From contig DFOM01000021.1 of assembly GCA_002376725.1 (NCBI GenBank), positions 1-16,906 on the forward strand: a DNA stretch of 16,906 nucleotides. The letters run 5' to 3'. This stretch comes from Cloacimonetes bacterium UBA3541. GTDB taxonomy: Bacteria; Cloacimonadota; Cloacimonadia; Cloacimonadales; Cloacimonadaceae. The translations under genes were made by a program, and so were the position numbers. Positions 1-7,412 of the stretch are shown here, piece by piece. Within the stretch, counting starts at the first letter, position 1. Every line of letters starts with the position of its first letter. The notes under the pieces were generated by a model. That model worked only from the letters and a program-made list of their open reading frames with translations. It made no database searches and had not been told where the DNA came from.

Positions 1-205
1 CATCTAGAGCTGAGAAGTAGACAGAATGAAGAATGTAAATAAAAAAGTTATAAACAGTAATAATTATAATATAATATATTCAGTAAAGAAGAGATAAAGT
101 TTTAGGATTAGAATCATTTATAATTGTTATCAAAGTTTATTTTAATCTATTTTGTGGATATTTTATTTGTCTGACTATCCATTAGATAACTTGAAATATC
201 GTGGG

Positions 206-217
206 AGGATTGAACCT
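206..217. repeat. 12-mer AGGATTGAACCT, copy 1
   Basis: AGGATTGAACCT matches AGGGTTGAACCT at 490-501 in 11 of 12 positions, 284 bp away. The core is close to its own reverse complement (GGTT-G-AACC in copy 2). It could be a dispersed intergenic motif or chance. Confidence 0.25.
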
Positions 218-489
218 AGATTTTTCGTTGTATTTTGTGTTTTCGTAAATTTTCTTTGGTAAATAATGAAGTTTGCTACATTGAGAATCACATTTATTAA
301 GTCTAGGCAAATAAATTTTGTTTTGCTGTAAATAGAGCAAGGAGGTAATTCGGAGATAGAATAGGAAAGAAAGTATGTCATTATTGGTTATCCCATTGCA
401 GTTATAATATATACAGATAACCAATTTGTCTTTGTAGTAAAATATTTCTTCAGACGCTATTTACTGTAGTATTATATTTTTACTGCGAA

Positions 490-501
490 AGGGTTGAACC
501 T
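490..501. repeat. 12-mer AGGGTTGAACCT, copy 2
   Basis: Second copy of the motif at 206-217, with one substitution. It contains the perfect odd palindrome GGTTGAACC (492-500). It sits about 100 bp downstream of the lpxA stop on the minus strand, just past the hairpin at 507-530 in the direction of lpxA transcription. Confidence 0.25.
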
Positions 502-506
502 TACTT

Positions 507-530
507 AAGAAAGGACAACTTCCCTTTCTT
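507..530 (-). terminator. Weak hairpin after lpxA, possible operon end
   Basis: The arms AAGAAAGG (507-514) and CCTTTCTT (523-530) form a perfect 8-bp stem with an 8-nt loop, 74 nt past the lpxA stop. On the minus strand no T-run follows, so this is not a textbook intrinsic terminator. It may be an RNA 3'-end stabiliser, a weak terminator or chance. Confidence 0.25.
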
Positions 531-603
531 CCAAGGAGCAAGAATATTGTTTGGTTTTTTAATATCTCAAGAGAGAATTATAAGTGATAAAGAGCAGGAG
601 AGT

Positions 604-1377
604 TTATTTGGAAAGACCTCTTTCACATTGACGGACGAACTCAACAAAAACCTGCTGTTCCTCAGTTAAATCTTTCCAGGTCTCTACTTCTGCTAAAGCT
701 TGGGAGGTATTTAATCCTTCACGATAAAAGAGGTTATAAACTTTCATAATAGCATTTTGAGCTTCATTAGAAAAGCCTCTACGGGTGAGTCCAACGGTGT
801 TTAAGCCAACGGTTTTATACGGATTACCCTGACCTCTGGTGTAAGGTGCTATATCTTTTTTCACAGCAGAAGCTCCACCTACAAAGGCATAAGTTCCAAT
901 ATGGACAAATTGATGAATAGCGGTTAAGCCTCCAATAGTAGCATAATCTTGCACTATTATATGACCTGCCATTTGTACGGTATTGGCTATTACGCAATGA
1001 GAACCGATATGACAATTATGTGCAATGTGAACATACTCCATTAACAGATTGTCATTTTCAACGATAGTTAGTTCCCCTTCCTGATTAGAACGATTGATAG
1101 TGACGAATTCACGGATAATATTGCGATTTCCTATTTTTAGTCCTGTAGGCTCACCTTTATATTTTAAGTCCTGGGGTTCAGTGCCAATTACAGCATAAGA
1201 AAAGATACGATTATCATTACCTATTTCTGATTTACCCATAATAACTACATTGGAACGCAAGACATTATGTTCACCTAAGATAACATCTGCGCCGATATAG
1301 CAGTAGGGTCCTATTTCACAATTTTCGCCAATGATAGCACCTTTTTCAACGATAGCAGTAGGATGAATTCTAGTCAT
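604..1377 (-). CDS. lpxA: UDP-N-acetylglucosamine O-acyltransferase LpxA
   Basis: LpxA catalyses the first step of lipid A synthesis: it moves a 3-hydroxyacyl chain from acyl carrier protein to the 3-OH of UDP-GlcNAc in the cytoplasm. The 257-aa product is near the usual family length. Residues 1 to about 185 are left-handed beta-helix hexapeptide repeats. KYKGEPTGL (72-80), the IREFVTINR stretch (88-96) and HIAHNC (117-122) are LpxA hallmarks. His120 aligns with the catalytic His125 of the E. coli enzyme. Gly168 aligns with E. coli Gly173, the residue that sets the acyl ruler, so a long (about C14) hydroxyacyl donor is predicted. The C-terminal helical part starts with GLTRRGFS. It starts at ATG two bases after the lpxC-fabZ stop and is the last gene of its operon. 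lpxB, often next to lpxA, is not here. Confidence 0.96.
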   Translation of the reverse strand: MTRIHPTAIVEKGAIIGENCEIGPYCYIGADVILGEHNVLRSNVVIMGKSEIGNDNRIFSYAVIGTEPQDLKYKGEPTGLKIGNRNIIREFVTINRSNQEGELTIVENDNLLMEYVHIAHNCHIGSHCVIANTVQMAGHIIVQDYATIGGLTAIHQFVHIGTYAFVGGASAVKKDIAPYTRGQGNPYKTVGLNTVGLTRRGFSNEAQNAIMKVYNLFYREGLNTSQALAEVETWKDLTEEQQVFVEFVRQCERGLSK

Positions 1378-1379
1378 AA

Positions 1380-2777
1380 TTACTTCTTTTGCAGGATAGC
1401 CATAAAATCGCCTTCTGCCACTTTATCATGACCCACAAAGGCTTCACCACGCATTTTAGAAAGATTTGTTTTCAGAGAAATAACTCTCATTTCATAACGC
1501 AGAGTGTCTCCAGGCATAACTGGTTTACGGAATTTTACATTATCAATGGAAGCAAAATAGGCAACATAATTAGAAGGATCATCCATCTGATTGAGTAGAA
1601 TAATGCCTCCCGCCTGTGCCATACCTTCTATGATAAGAACACCTGGCATTATGGGATGTCCAGGAAAATGTCCCTGGAAAAACGGCTCATTTATAGTAAC
1701 ATTTTTGATGCCAACAATAGATTCATTAGGTTTGAAATCTATAATTTTATCTACCAGCAAGAAAGGATAACGATGCGGTATTATGCGCATAATAGCATTA
1801 GCATCAAATACTACATCTTTGGTGTTATCCTTTTGATATTGCTTCTTAAGTTCCTGAGTAAGTTGCATCTGACGCAGCTTTTTCACCAGTTCCACATTGG
1901 TTTTATGACCACTTCTTGCAGCTAGAATATGGCCTTTTATGGGCACTCCCAGAAGAGCAATGTCGCCAATGAGGTCTACTACTTTATGACGCACAAATTC
2001 ATTGTAATAACGTAAAGGATGATTGTTCAGAATACCTTCAGGAGAGATGGTGACTTTTTCTTGATAACCAAATATCTTTTGTAAATGTTGCAGTTCCTCT
2101 TCAGTCATATCAGGATCAGCAATTACTAGTGCATTATCTAAAGAACCGCCTTTAATTAGCCCCTCTTCTTTCAATTCAAGCACCTCATTAATGAAACAAA
2201 AAGTGCGTGCAGCGGCAAAATCTTTTTCAAAATGTTTGATATCAGGTAACCAAGTATATTGAGTTCCCAGATAGGGATGTTTGTAATCAATCATAAATGT
2301 AACCTTGAGTTCATTAGAAGGTACAATTACGATATCCACATTTTCTTCGGGAGCAGAATAGCTTATAGGTTCGTCAAATTCAAAGTATACTCTTTCTGCA
2401 TCCTGTTTCACTAATCCAGCTTTCTTCAATACATTTAAGAACACAATAGCAGAACCATCAGCTACAGGTGCTTCTGGTCCATCTATTTCAATTCTGATAT
2501 TATCTATGGATAATCCTTTTATTGCTGCAAGGACATGTTCAATAGTAGAAACAGTGGCATCTTTAACTCCGATAGTAGTGCCTCTTGAGATATCTACTAC
2601 ATGGTCAATATCGGCAGGAATTTCAGGTTGATCCGGTAAATCTGTTCTAACAAAGACTATTCCTTCATCTTTTTTTGCTGGTTTAAAAGTGATAGTGGAG
2701 ATTTCTCCAGTATGAAGTCCGATTCCGGTGTAGGAAACTGGAGTTTTAATTGTATTCTTATACTCTGTCATATTCAA
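1380..2777 (-). CDS. lpxC/fabZ: Bifunctional LpxC-FabZ (UDP-3-O-acyl-GlcNAc deacetylase / 3-hydroxyacyl-ACP dehydratase)
   Basis: One 465-aa chain carries two enzymes. Residues 1 to about 310 are LpxC, the zinc deacetylase that commits the cell to lipid A. Glu80-His81 fits the catalytic Glu78 and zinc ligand His79 of E. coli; HKVVD (264-268) gives zinc ligands His264 and Asp268; SGH (289-291) gives the catalytic His291. DGPEAPVADGSA (99-110) is also typical. Residues about 325-465 are FabZ, the fatty-acid elongation dehydratase, with GHFPGHPIMPG (369-379) and IEGMAQAGG (383-391), giving catalytic His370 and Glu384. A short Lys/Gln-rich linker joins them. This fusion is known from Bacteroidota and relatives. 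The start is uncertain: TTG at 2777 overlaps the lpxD stop by 3 nt (TTGA), while an ATG lies two codons later at 2771. An AG-rich run (GAGGAAGAAGAA) precedes both. Confidence 0.95.
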   Translation of the reverse strand: MNMTEYKNTIKTPVSYTGIGLHTGEISTITFKPAKKDEGIVFVRTDLPDQPEIPADIDHVVDISRGTTIGVKDATVSTIEHVLAAIKGLSIDNIRIEIDGPEAPVADGSAIVFLNVLKKAGLVKQDAERVYFEFDEPISYSAPEENVDIVIVPSNELKVTFMIDYKHPYLGTQYTWLPDIKHFEKDFAAARTFCFINEVLELKEEGLIKGGSLDNALVIADPDMTEEELQHLQKIFGYQEKVTISPEGILNNHPLRYYNEFVRHKVVDLIGDIALLGVPIKGHILAARSGHKTNVELVKKLRQMQLTQELKKQYQKDNTKDVVFDANAIMRIIPHRYPFLLVDKIIDFKPNESIVGIKNVTINEPFFQGHFPGHPIMPGVLIIEGMAQAGGIILLNQMDDPSNYVAYFASIDNVKFRKPVMPGDTLRYEMRVISLKTNLSKMRGEAFVGHDKVAEGDFMAILQKK

Positions 2778-3817
2778 TGTTCTTCTTCCTCTTTTTTCTT
2801 TTTTTGTAGATAAAAGCGATAAATTTCTGGCAGATGTTTTTGACTGACCAGAATTCGTTTTAATTTATCTGCATCCATTGCTGGACTTCCCCAATAACGA
2901 GCATCAGCTGGAATGTCATTAGTGATACCTGATTGAGCACCAATCATAGCTCTATCCCCAATCTTGAGATGTCCTGCCACTCCCACTTGCCCGGCTAGAT
3001 ATACATAATCACCTAAAATTGTACTTCCGGCTAAACCTACTTGAGCACAAAGAATACAATGTTTACCAATGTGACAATTATGCCCAATCTGAACGAAGTT
3101 ATCAATTTTAGTGCCCTGCCCAATAAAGGTGGAACTAAGAGTTCCACGATCTACGGCAGAATTTGCCTGAATTTCTACAAAATCTTCTATAACCACATTT
3201 CCCAGCTGAGGTATTTTATTTTGCATGCCGTTCATCAATATGAAACCAAAACCATCAGCCCCTATAACTGTTCCGCTATGAATAATGACTTCATTGCCAA
3301 TTTTGGAATCTGCATAGATAGTAACATTTGGATATAGATGTGTGTTTTTACCAATTGAGACATCATCGCCTATGAAACAATGAGCATCAATTATGGCATC
3401 GCTTCCAATCTGCGAGTTTTTCCCTATTATACAATAGGGACCAATGTAGACACTTTCATCAATAATTGCAGAAGAATCAATAATAGCAGTAGGATGAATT
3501 CCAGCCATAGGTTTTTCTTTATCCAGCTCTAACCACCAATCAACTAAACGGAGAAAAGCAAAATAAGGTTGAGGATGTAGGATTAAGTTCCTATTTAAAA
3601 GATGATTAGCCTTCTCAGGAGTACAAAATATTACAGCTGCCGGAGATTTTCTTACGGATTCCAGATATTTATCCTGTTCCCAGAAAATCAAACTACTAGT
3701 ATCTGCTTCATCTGGATCAGCTACACTTTGAAGAGTAATATCATTGTTTCCATAATATTCACCTCCACAAACAGCAATAATATCGGCAGGCTTGATAGCT
3801 TTTTTAAATTTCTTCAT
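2774..3817 (-). CDS. lpxD: UDP-3-O-(3-hydroxyacyl)glucosamine N-acyltransferase LpxD
   Basis: LpxD adds the second 3-hydroxyacyl chain, to the 2-amine of UDP-3-O-acyl-glucosamine, the step after LpxC. The 347-aa length is usual. Residues 1 to about 100 form the uridine-binding N-terminal domain. From HPTAIID (108-114) to about 300 the chain is hexapeptide beta-helix. GADGFGF (186-192) and VDRGTL (222-227) are family signatures, and QIGHNCHIG (243-251) supplies the catalytic His246. The C-terminus is a short helix ending in a charged KKKKEEEEH tail. The ATG overlaps the ompH stop (ATGA, 4 nt) and has no clear Shine-Dalgarno site, so translation is probably coupled to ompH. The overlap with lpxC/fabZ downstream suggests the same again. 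Confidence 0.96.
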   Translation of the reverse strand: MKKFKKAIKPADIIAVCGGEYYGNNDITLQSVADPDEADTSSLIFWEQDKYLESVRKSPAAVIFCTPEKANHLLNRNLILHPQPYFAFLRLVDWWLELDKEKPMAGIHPTAIIDSSAIIDESVYIGPYCIIGKNSQIGSDAIIDAHCFIGDDVSIGKNTHLYPNVTIYADSKIGNEVIIHSGTVIGADGFGFILMNGMQNKIPQLGNVVIEDFVEIQANSAVDRGTLSSTFIGQGTKIDNFVQIGHNCHIGKHCILCAQVGLAGSTILGDYVYLAGQVGVAGHLKIGDRAMIGAQSGITNDIPADARYWGSPAMDADKLKRILVSQKHLPEIYRFYLQKKKKEEEEH

Positions 3818-4428
3818 TTTTTGGGGATTGATTCACCTGGCTTTAGAGTTTCATCTGGTTTGAATTGTTCTGTTCCTGTGGTATTTGTTTTATTATCAGC
3901 AGGAGGTTTTACGGTATCTTTATTAAGCTCTAATAATACTTGGTCAGTTATATCAATAGAAGGAGCAGAATAAAGCACCGTTCCCATACTATCGTCAAAG
4001 ATGATAGTATAATTTTCATCAGTAGCAATTTTTTTGATAATATTCATTATCTTGGTATTTATGGGGGAGAGAAGTTCCAAATAGCGTTGTTCAGATTTTC
4101 CACCTTCACCGAAATATTCTTCTAAAAAGCGTCCTGCTTCAGCTTTTTTTTCGTCTATTTTGGCTTGAGCTTCTCTTTTCGCTGCTTCGGTTTTAGTCAG
4201 TTTGGCTATTTCAAATTCCTGTTCCATTTGTTTAATTTGCTCATCTAGTGCACTGAGCTGACTTTTCCAATTTTGCATATCCAGTTTGAAAATACGACTT
4301 ATTTCAGCTATTTCATTGCTTTCTTGGATAATGCGGTCCATTTTGACTACGCCGATTTTGACTTCAGCAGCAAAGCTGATTGAAATCAGTGCAATGCATA
4401 GTACGGTGAATAATATTATCTTTTTCAT
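3814..4428 (-). CDS. OmpH/Skp-family periplasmic chaperone
   Basis: This is a predicted 204-aa periplasmic holdase of the Skp/OmpH family, which keeps unfolded outer-membrane proteins soluble on the way to the BAM complex. Residues 1-21 are a clean signal peptide (MKKII start, hydrophobic core, SFAA before EVKIG). KIGVVKMDRII (24-34) is the conserved first strand, and about 40-105 is a charged coiled coil rich in Glu, Lys and Gln. TIIFDDS (141-147) is the family's late strand. The tail from about 172 is Thr/Pro/Asp-rich and looks disordered. The start at 4428 was chosen because of AGGAG five bases upstream and the signal peptide; a frame extension to 4488 would overlap the gcvPB end and bury the signal. 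The family's usual place beside lpxD is kept, but the common upstream bamA is replaced by gcvPB. Confidence 0.88.
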   Translation of the reverse strand: MKKIILFTVLCIALISISFAAEVKIGVVKMDRIIQESNEIAEISRIFKLDMQNWKSQLSALDEQIKQMEQEFEIAKLTKTEAAKREAQAKIDEKKAEAGRFLEEYFGEGGKSEQRYLELLSPINTKIMNIIKKIATDENYTIIFDDSMGTVLYSAPSIDITDQVLLELNKDTVKPPADNKTNTTGTEQFKPDETLKPGESIPKK

Positions 4429-4433
4429 AATAT

Positions 4434-4438
4434 CTCCT
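4434..4438 (-). promoter_or_regulatory. Shine-Dalgarno site that fixes the ompH start
   Basis: AGGAG on the minus strand ends 5 nt before the ATG at 4428. It supports this ATG over upstream in-frame starts and shows that ompH has its own ribosome entry site within the 31-nt gap after gcvPB. Confidence 0.75.
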
Positions 4439-4459
4439 GATATTCTGGGATTTATCCTC

Positions 4460-5914
4460 TTAATCCTTAATTGGGAAAGAGGTGTCAAGCAATTTTGCTG
4501 CTAACACATCATCTACTCTTCTAACCGGAGTAGTTAATGGAGCATTATGTAATAATTCTGGATTTTCTTTACATTCCTGCGCAATTTCAATCATAGCAGC
4601 GGCAAAAGCATCCAGAGAATCCTTACTTTCCGTTTCAGTAGGTTCTATCATCATAGCTTCTGGAACAATTAATGGAAAATAGACAGTGGGAGCATGAAAT
4701 CCTTTGTCCAGTAATCTTTTAGCAATATTAAGCGTGTTAATTCCATACTCCTTTTTTTGCCAGGTAGAATCGGCAACAAATTCGTGCATACAATATTCCG
4801 GATATTGAATATGGTAGTAATCTTTAATTAATGCCATCAAGTAGTTAGCGTTAATAATAGCATTTTCTGCTACCCGACGGAGTCCATTTGCACCAAGAGT
4901 TCTTATATAGAAATAGGCTCGTAACATAACTGCTACATTCCCATAAAAAGTATGCACCTTACCAATTGAAGTATTCTGATGGGAATAATCAAAAAAGTAT
5001 CCTTTATCGTTTTTGCCAATTAAAGGAACAGGTAAGAAAGGAGCTAATTTATCGCAAACTCCTACTGGTCCAGAACCAGGACCTCCACCTCCATGAGGTG
5101 TAGCAAAGGTTTTATGCAGGTTAAAATGCATTAAATCAAATCCGATTTTACCTGGTTTAACTAACCCTAATAAAGCATTGAGATTAGCACCATCTAAGTA
5201 CATTAATCCATCAACACTATGGATTATGGAGGCAATCTCTTCAATTTGGTCTTCAAACAAGCCAAGAGTATTTGGATTTGTCAGCATAAAGCCAGCCGTA
5301 TTGTCATCTACAATACTTTTCAAATGAGCAAGATCACAACGACCATATGCATTTGATTTTAGCTCTACTACATTATAACCAACCAGTGCACAACTGGCAG
5401 GATTTGTTCCATGAGCAGAATCTGGTATAATGATTTTATGTTTATGTGTATTGCCTTTAGAATGATGATAAGTAAAGATGATTCTTATTCCAGTAAACTC
5501 TCCTTGAGCTCCAGCTGCAGGTTGTAAACTAACCTTATCCAGACCAGAGATCTCAGCTAAATCTTGTTGCAGTTCATAAAGAGTTTGCAAGGTGCCCTGC
5601 AAAGTTGATTCAGGTTGCAATGGATGAAGATTTTGGAAAGCAGGATTTCGTACTAAGGTCTCATTTAATTTGGGATTATATTTCATTGTGCAACTACCCA
5701 AGGGATAAAGACCTTTTTCAATGCAATGATTCTTTTGAGAGAGTGGGATAAAGTGTCGCATAACATCAATTTCACTCAGTTCAGGAATACGAGCAGGCTT
5801 TTCTCTTAAGAAATCTTGAGGGATAATTTCATCCAGCGGAATATCCGGATCTCTAGGGGGAAGTGTTACACCCTTACATCCAGGTACACTGATTTCAAAT
5901 ATGGTCTTACTCAT
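4460..5914 (-). CDS. gcvPB: Glycine dehydrogenase (decarboxylating) subunit 2, GcvPB
   Basis: This is the PLP-carrying subunit of the two-subunit P-protein of the glycine cleavage system. With GcvPA it decarboxylates glycine and passes the aminomethyl group to lipoyl-GcvH in the cytoplasm. The 484-aa length fits GcvPB. YPLGSCTMKYNPK (70-82) is a family signature, DSAHGTNPAS (165-174) lies in the active site, and NLHKTFATPHGGGGPG (265-280) holds the PLP Schiff-base lysine, Lys268. The ATG at 5914 overlaps the gcvPA stop by 8 nt and has GGGAG seven bases upstream, inside gcvPA. The stop lies only 31 nt before ompH, with no terminator visible between them. The split form, rather than one ~950-aa GcvP, is common in Firmicutes, archaea and several anaerobic lineages. 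Confidence 0.96.
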   Translation of the reverse strand: MSKTIFEISVPGCKGVTLPPRDPDIPLDEIIPQDFLREKPARIPELSEIDVMRHFIPLSQKNHCIEKGLYPLGSCTMKYNPKLNETLVRNPAFQNLHPLQPESTLQGTLQTLYELQQDLAEISGLDKVSLQPAAGAQGEFTGIRIIFTYHHSKGNTHKHKIIIPDSAHGTNPASCALVGYNVVELKSNAYGRCDLAHLKSIVDDNTAGFMLTNPNTLGLFEDQIEEIASIIHSVDGLMYLDGANLNALLGLVKPGKIGFDLMHFNLHKTFATPHGGGGPGSGPVGVCDKLAPFLPVPLIGKNDKGYFFDYSHQNTSIGKVHTFYGNVAVMLRAYFYIRTLGANGLRRVAENAIINANYLMALIKDYYHIQYPEYCMHEFVADSTWQKKEYGINTLNIAKRLLDKGFHAPTVYFPLIVPEAMMIEPTETESKDSLDAFAAAMIEIAQECKENPELLHNAPLTTPVRRVDDVLAAKLLDTSFPIKD

Positions 5915-7256
5915 AATGCATCTCCCTTAGAGCATTTGCATATTCTTCAAGTTCAGTCCTGGTTTTCTTTTCGGTTACTGCTATAAGTAAAGTGTTTTCG
6001 TCATAGCCGTAAGGTTTTAAATCCACTCCTGCAAAGATATGTTTATTAAGCATATCCTGTATAACTCTCTTAGCTGGAACGGGACAATAAACAGCAAATT
6101 CTTTAAAAAAAGGCGTCTCTGGATAACAAAGTGAAAACTTAGGTATATATGCTATTTCTTGGGCTAAAAAATGGGACTTTTGAGCAGATTGAGTTGCTAC
6201 TTCTATTAAACCTTCTTTTCCTAGAAGGCTTAGATATACGGTTGCAGCTAAAGTGCAAAGAGATTGATTAGAACAGATATTGGAGGTGGCTTTTTCTCTT
6301 CTTATGTGTTGTTCTCTTGTTTGTAAAGTCAAAGTATAAGCCTTTTTCCCTTCTACATCAACTGTAGCACCGACAATTCTTCCTGGCATTAACCGAGCCA
6401 TATCTTTATGCGTGGCAAAAAATCCAAATAAGGGTCCACCCATATACATATTATTTCCTAAAGCCTGACCTTCACCGGTCACAATATCAGCCTTATAAGA
6501 AGATGGAGGTTTTAAAATGGCTAAAGATATAGGATCAACGGAAACGATTAATAGAGTCTTAGGATTACTATGTACGACCTTTTCCAGCTCGTTCATAGAT
6601 TCTATATTTCCCAAAAAATTTGGGGTTTGAATCACTACGGAACCTACATTTTCATCCATCTTGCTTGTTAGATCATCAATATCTATCCTCCCATCCTTAG
6701 TATGACAAAAAATAAGTTCTAAACCAATTCCTGCTGTATATGACTGAATTACCTTAATGAATTCAGGATGAATGGTGGGAGAGATTATAGCTTTTTTGAG
6801 ACGATTCTTACGAACTGCCATTAATATAGCTTCAGCAACAGCAGTAGCTCCATCATACATTGAAGCATTGGAGATTTCCATACCTGTGAGTTCACAGATA
6901 AGGGTTTGATATTCGTATATATATTGTAAGGTGCCTTGACTTACTTCTGCTTGATAAGGAGTGTAGGCGGTATAAAATTCTGGTCTTGAAACGATAGTAT
7001 CTACTGCTGCAGGAATAAAATGGTCATAAACACCTGCTCCGAGGAAGCAACTAAACTTTTGGGTATCAATATTCTGGCTAGCCAATAAATTTACTAATTG
7101 AGTTAGTTCAAGTTCTGATAGAGGAGAGGTAAGATTTAGTGGTTTCTTAAGACGAAGTTTTTCCGGAATGGCTTGAATCAGCTCTTCAAATGAGTGCACA
7201 CCAATCTTTTCCAGCATCTGCTTTCGTTCCTCATCAGTATTGGGAATATAGGGCAT
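5907..7256 (-). CDS. gcvPA: Glycine dehydrogenase (decarboxylating) subunit 1, GcvPA
   Basis: This is the partner of GcvPB in the heteromeric P-protein of the glycine cleavage system. The 449-aa length is normal. The N-terminus (MPYIPNTDEERKQML) is the typical GcvPA opening. GAGVYDHFIPAAVD (73-86), YTPYQAEVSQGTLQ (98-111) and REQHIRREKATSNICSNQ (314-331) are conserved family blocks. It starts at ATG 7256 with GGAG five bases upstream and is the first gene of its unit: the rnf terminator lies about 110 bp upstream and a candidate promoter in between. gcvT, gcvH and the lipoamide dehydrogenase are not in the window. In an anaerobe the complex may run in the glycine-degrading direction, feeding NADH and methylene-tetrahydrofolate, or in reverse; the sequence does not decide. 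Confidence 0.96.
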   Translation of the reverse strand: MPYIPNTDEERKQMLEKIGVHSFEELIQAIPEKLRLKKPLNLTSPLSELELTQLVNLLASQNIDTQKFSCFLGAGVYDHFIPAAVDTIVSRPEFYTAYTPYQAEVSQGTLQYIYEYQTLICELTGMEISNASMYDGATAVAEAILMAVRKNRLKKAIISPTIHPEFIKVIQSYTAGIGLELIFCHTKDGRIDIDDLTSKMDENVGSVVIQTPNFLGNIESMNELEKVVHSNPKTLLIVSVDPISLAILKPPSSYKADIVTGEGQALGNNMYMGGPLFGFFATHKDMARLMPGRIVGATVDVEGKKAYTLTLQTREQHIRREKATSNICSNQSLCTLAATVYLSLLGKEGLIEVATQSAQKSHFLAQEIAYIPKFSLCYPETPFFKEFAVYCPVPAKRVIQDMLNKHIFAGVDLKPYGYDENTLLIAVTEKKTRTELEEYANALREMHYE

Positions 7257-7292
7257 TCTCTCTCCATTTATAATTTTAAATTCTATTTAACT

Positions 7293-7321
7293 ATCATTTT
7301 TTGCATTATAGTTTATGTCAA
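7293..7321 (-). promoter_or_regulatory. Candidate promoter of the gcvPA-lpxA unit
   Basis: On the minus strand, a perfect TTGACA (7316-7321) is followed after 17 bp by AATGAT (7293-7298), which matches 4 of 6 positions of the -10 consensus. A perfect TATAAT (7305-7310) lies only 5 bp after the TTGACA and would need a different, weaker -35. Either choice puts the start of transcription about 30-45 nt before gcvPA. The site lies between the rnf terminator and gcvPA, where a promoter is expected. Confidence 0.45.
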
Positions 7322-7350
7322 TTCTAAATTTCATTAAAGGTGCGAAATAG

Positions 7351-7388
7351 CAGAAAAGAAGAAAGGCAGGAACTCGTTTTCCTGCCTT
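7351..7388 (-). terminator. Intrinsic terminator of the rnf operon
   Basis: The minus strand reads AAGGCAGGAA, a 6-nt loop and TTCCTGCCTT, a perfect 10-bp stem (7379-7388 with 7363-7372), followed by the pyrimidine-rich tail TCTTCTTTTCTG. It lies 24 nt past the rnfB stop. It separates the Rnf operon from gcvPA, which is transcribed in the same direction. Confidence 0.85.
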
Positions 7389-7412
7389 ACATCTATTGAT
7401 TTAGGAGAAGAA

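Larger units (their letters stand above)
1..603. other. AT-rich stretch without a recognisable gene
   Basis: No reading frame here looks coding: the open frames are short, rich in Asn, Ile, Tyr and Lys as expected from AT-rich DNA, and carry no motif. The stretch lies downstream of lpxA, which ends at 604 on the minus strand, so part of it is probably the 3' untranslated end of that operon. I see no tRNA or rRNA. What can be pointed to is two near-identical 12-mers (206-217 and 490-501) and one weak hairpin (507-530). TATAAT-like strings near 65-80 are expected by chance at this base composition. Confidence 0.6.

Noticed and set aside
181..240. tRNA-like GGTTCAATCC on the minus strand
   Set aside because: The string resembles a T-loop, but the flanking bases do not form a 5-bp T stem and no acceptor or anticodon arm follows.
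175..424. Small protein genes on the minus strand
   Set aside because: Two overlapping frames of 68-80 codons exist, but both have AT-driven composition, no Shine-Dalgarno site that I can see and no motif.
4429..4488. Longer ompH start at 4488
   Set aside because: The extension would overlap the end of gcvPB by 29 nt and place a clean signal peptide internally; AGGAG supports the ATG at 4428.
7257..7362. Glycine riboswitch before gcvPA
   Set aside because: Only about 105 nt separate the rnf terminator from gcvPA, and the likely leader is 30-45 nt. The single GGAGAGA-like string is the Shine-Dalgarno site. There is no room for an aptamer with an expression platform.
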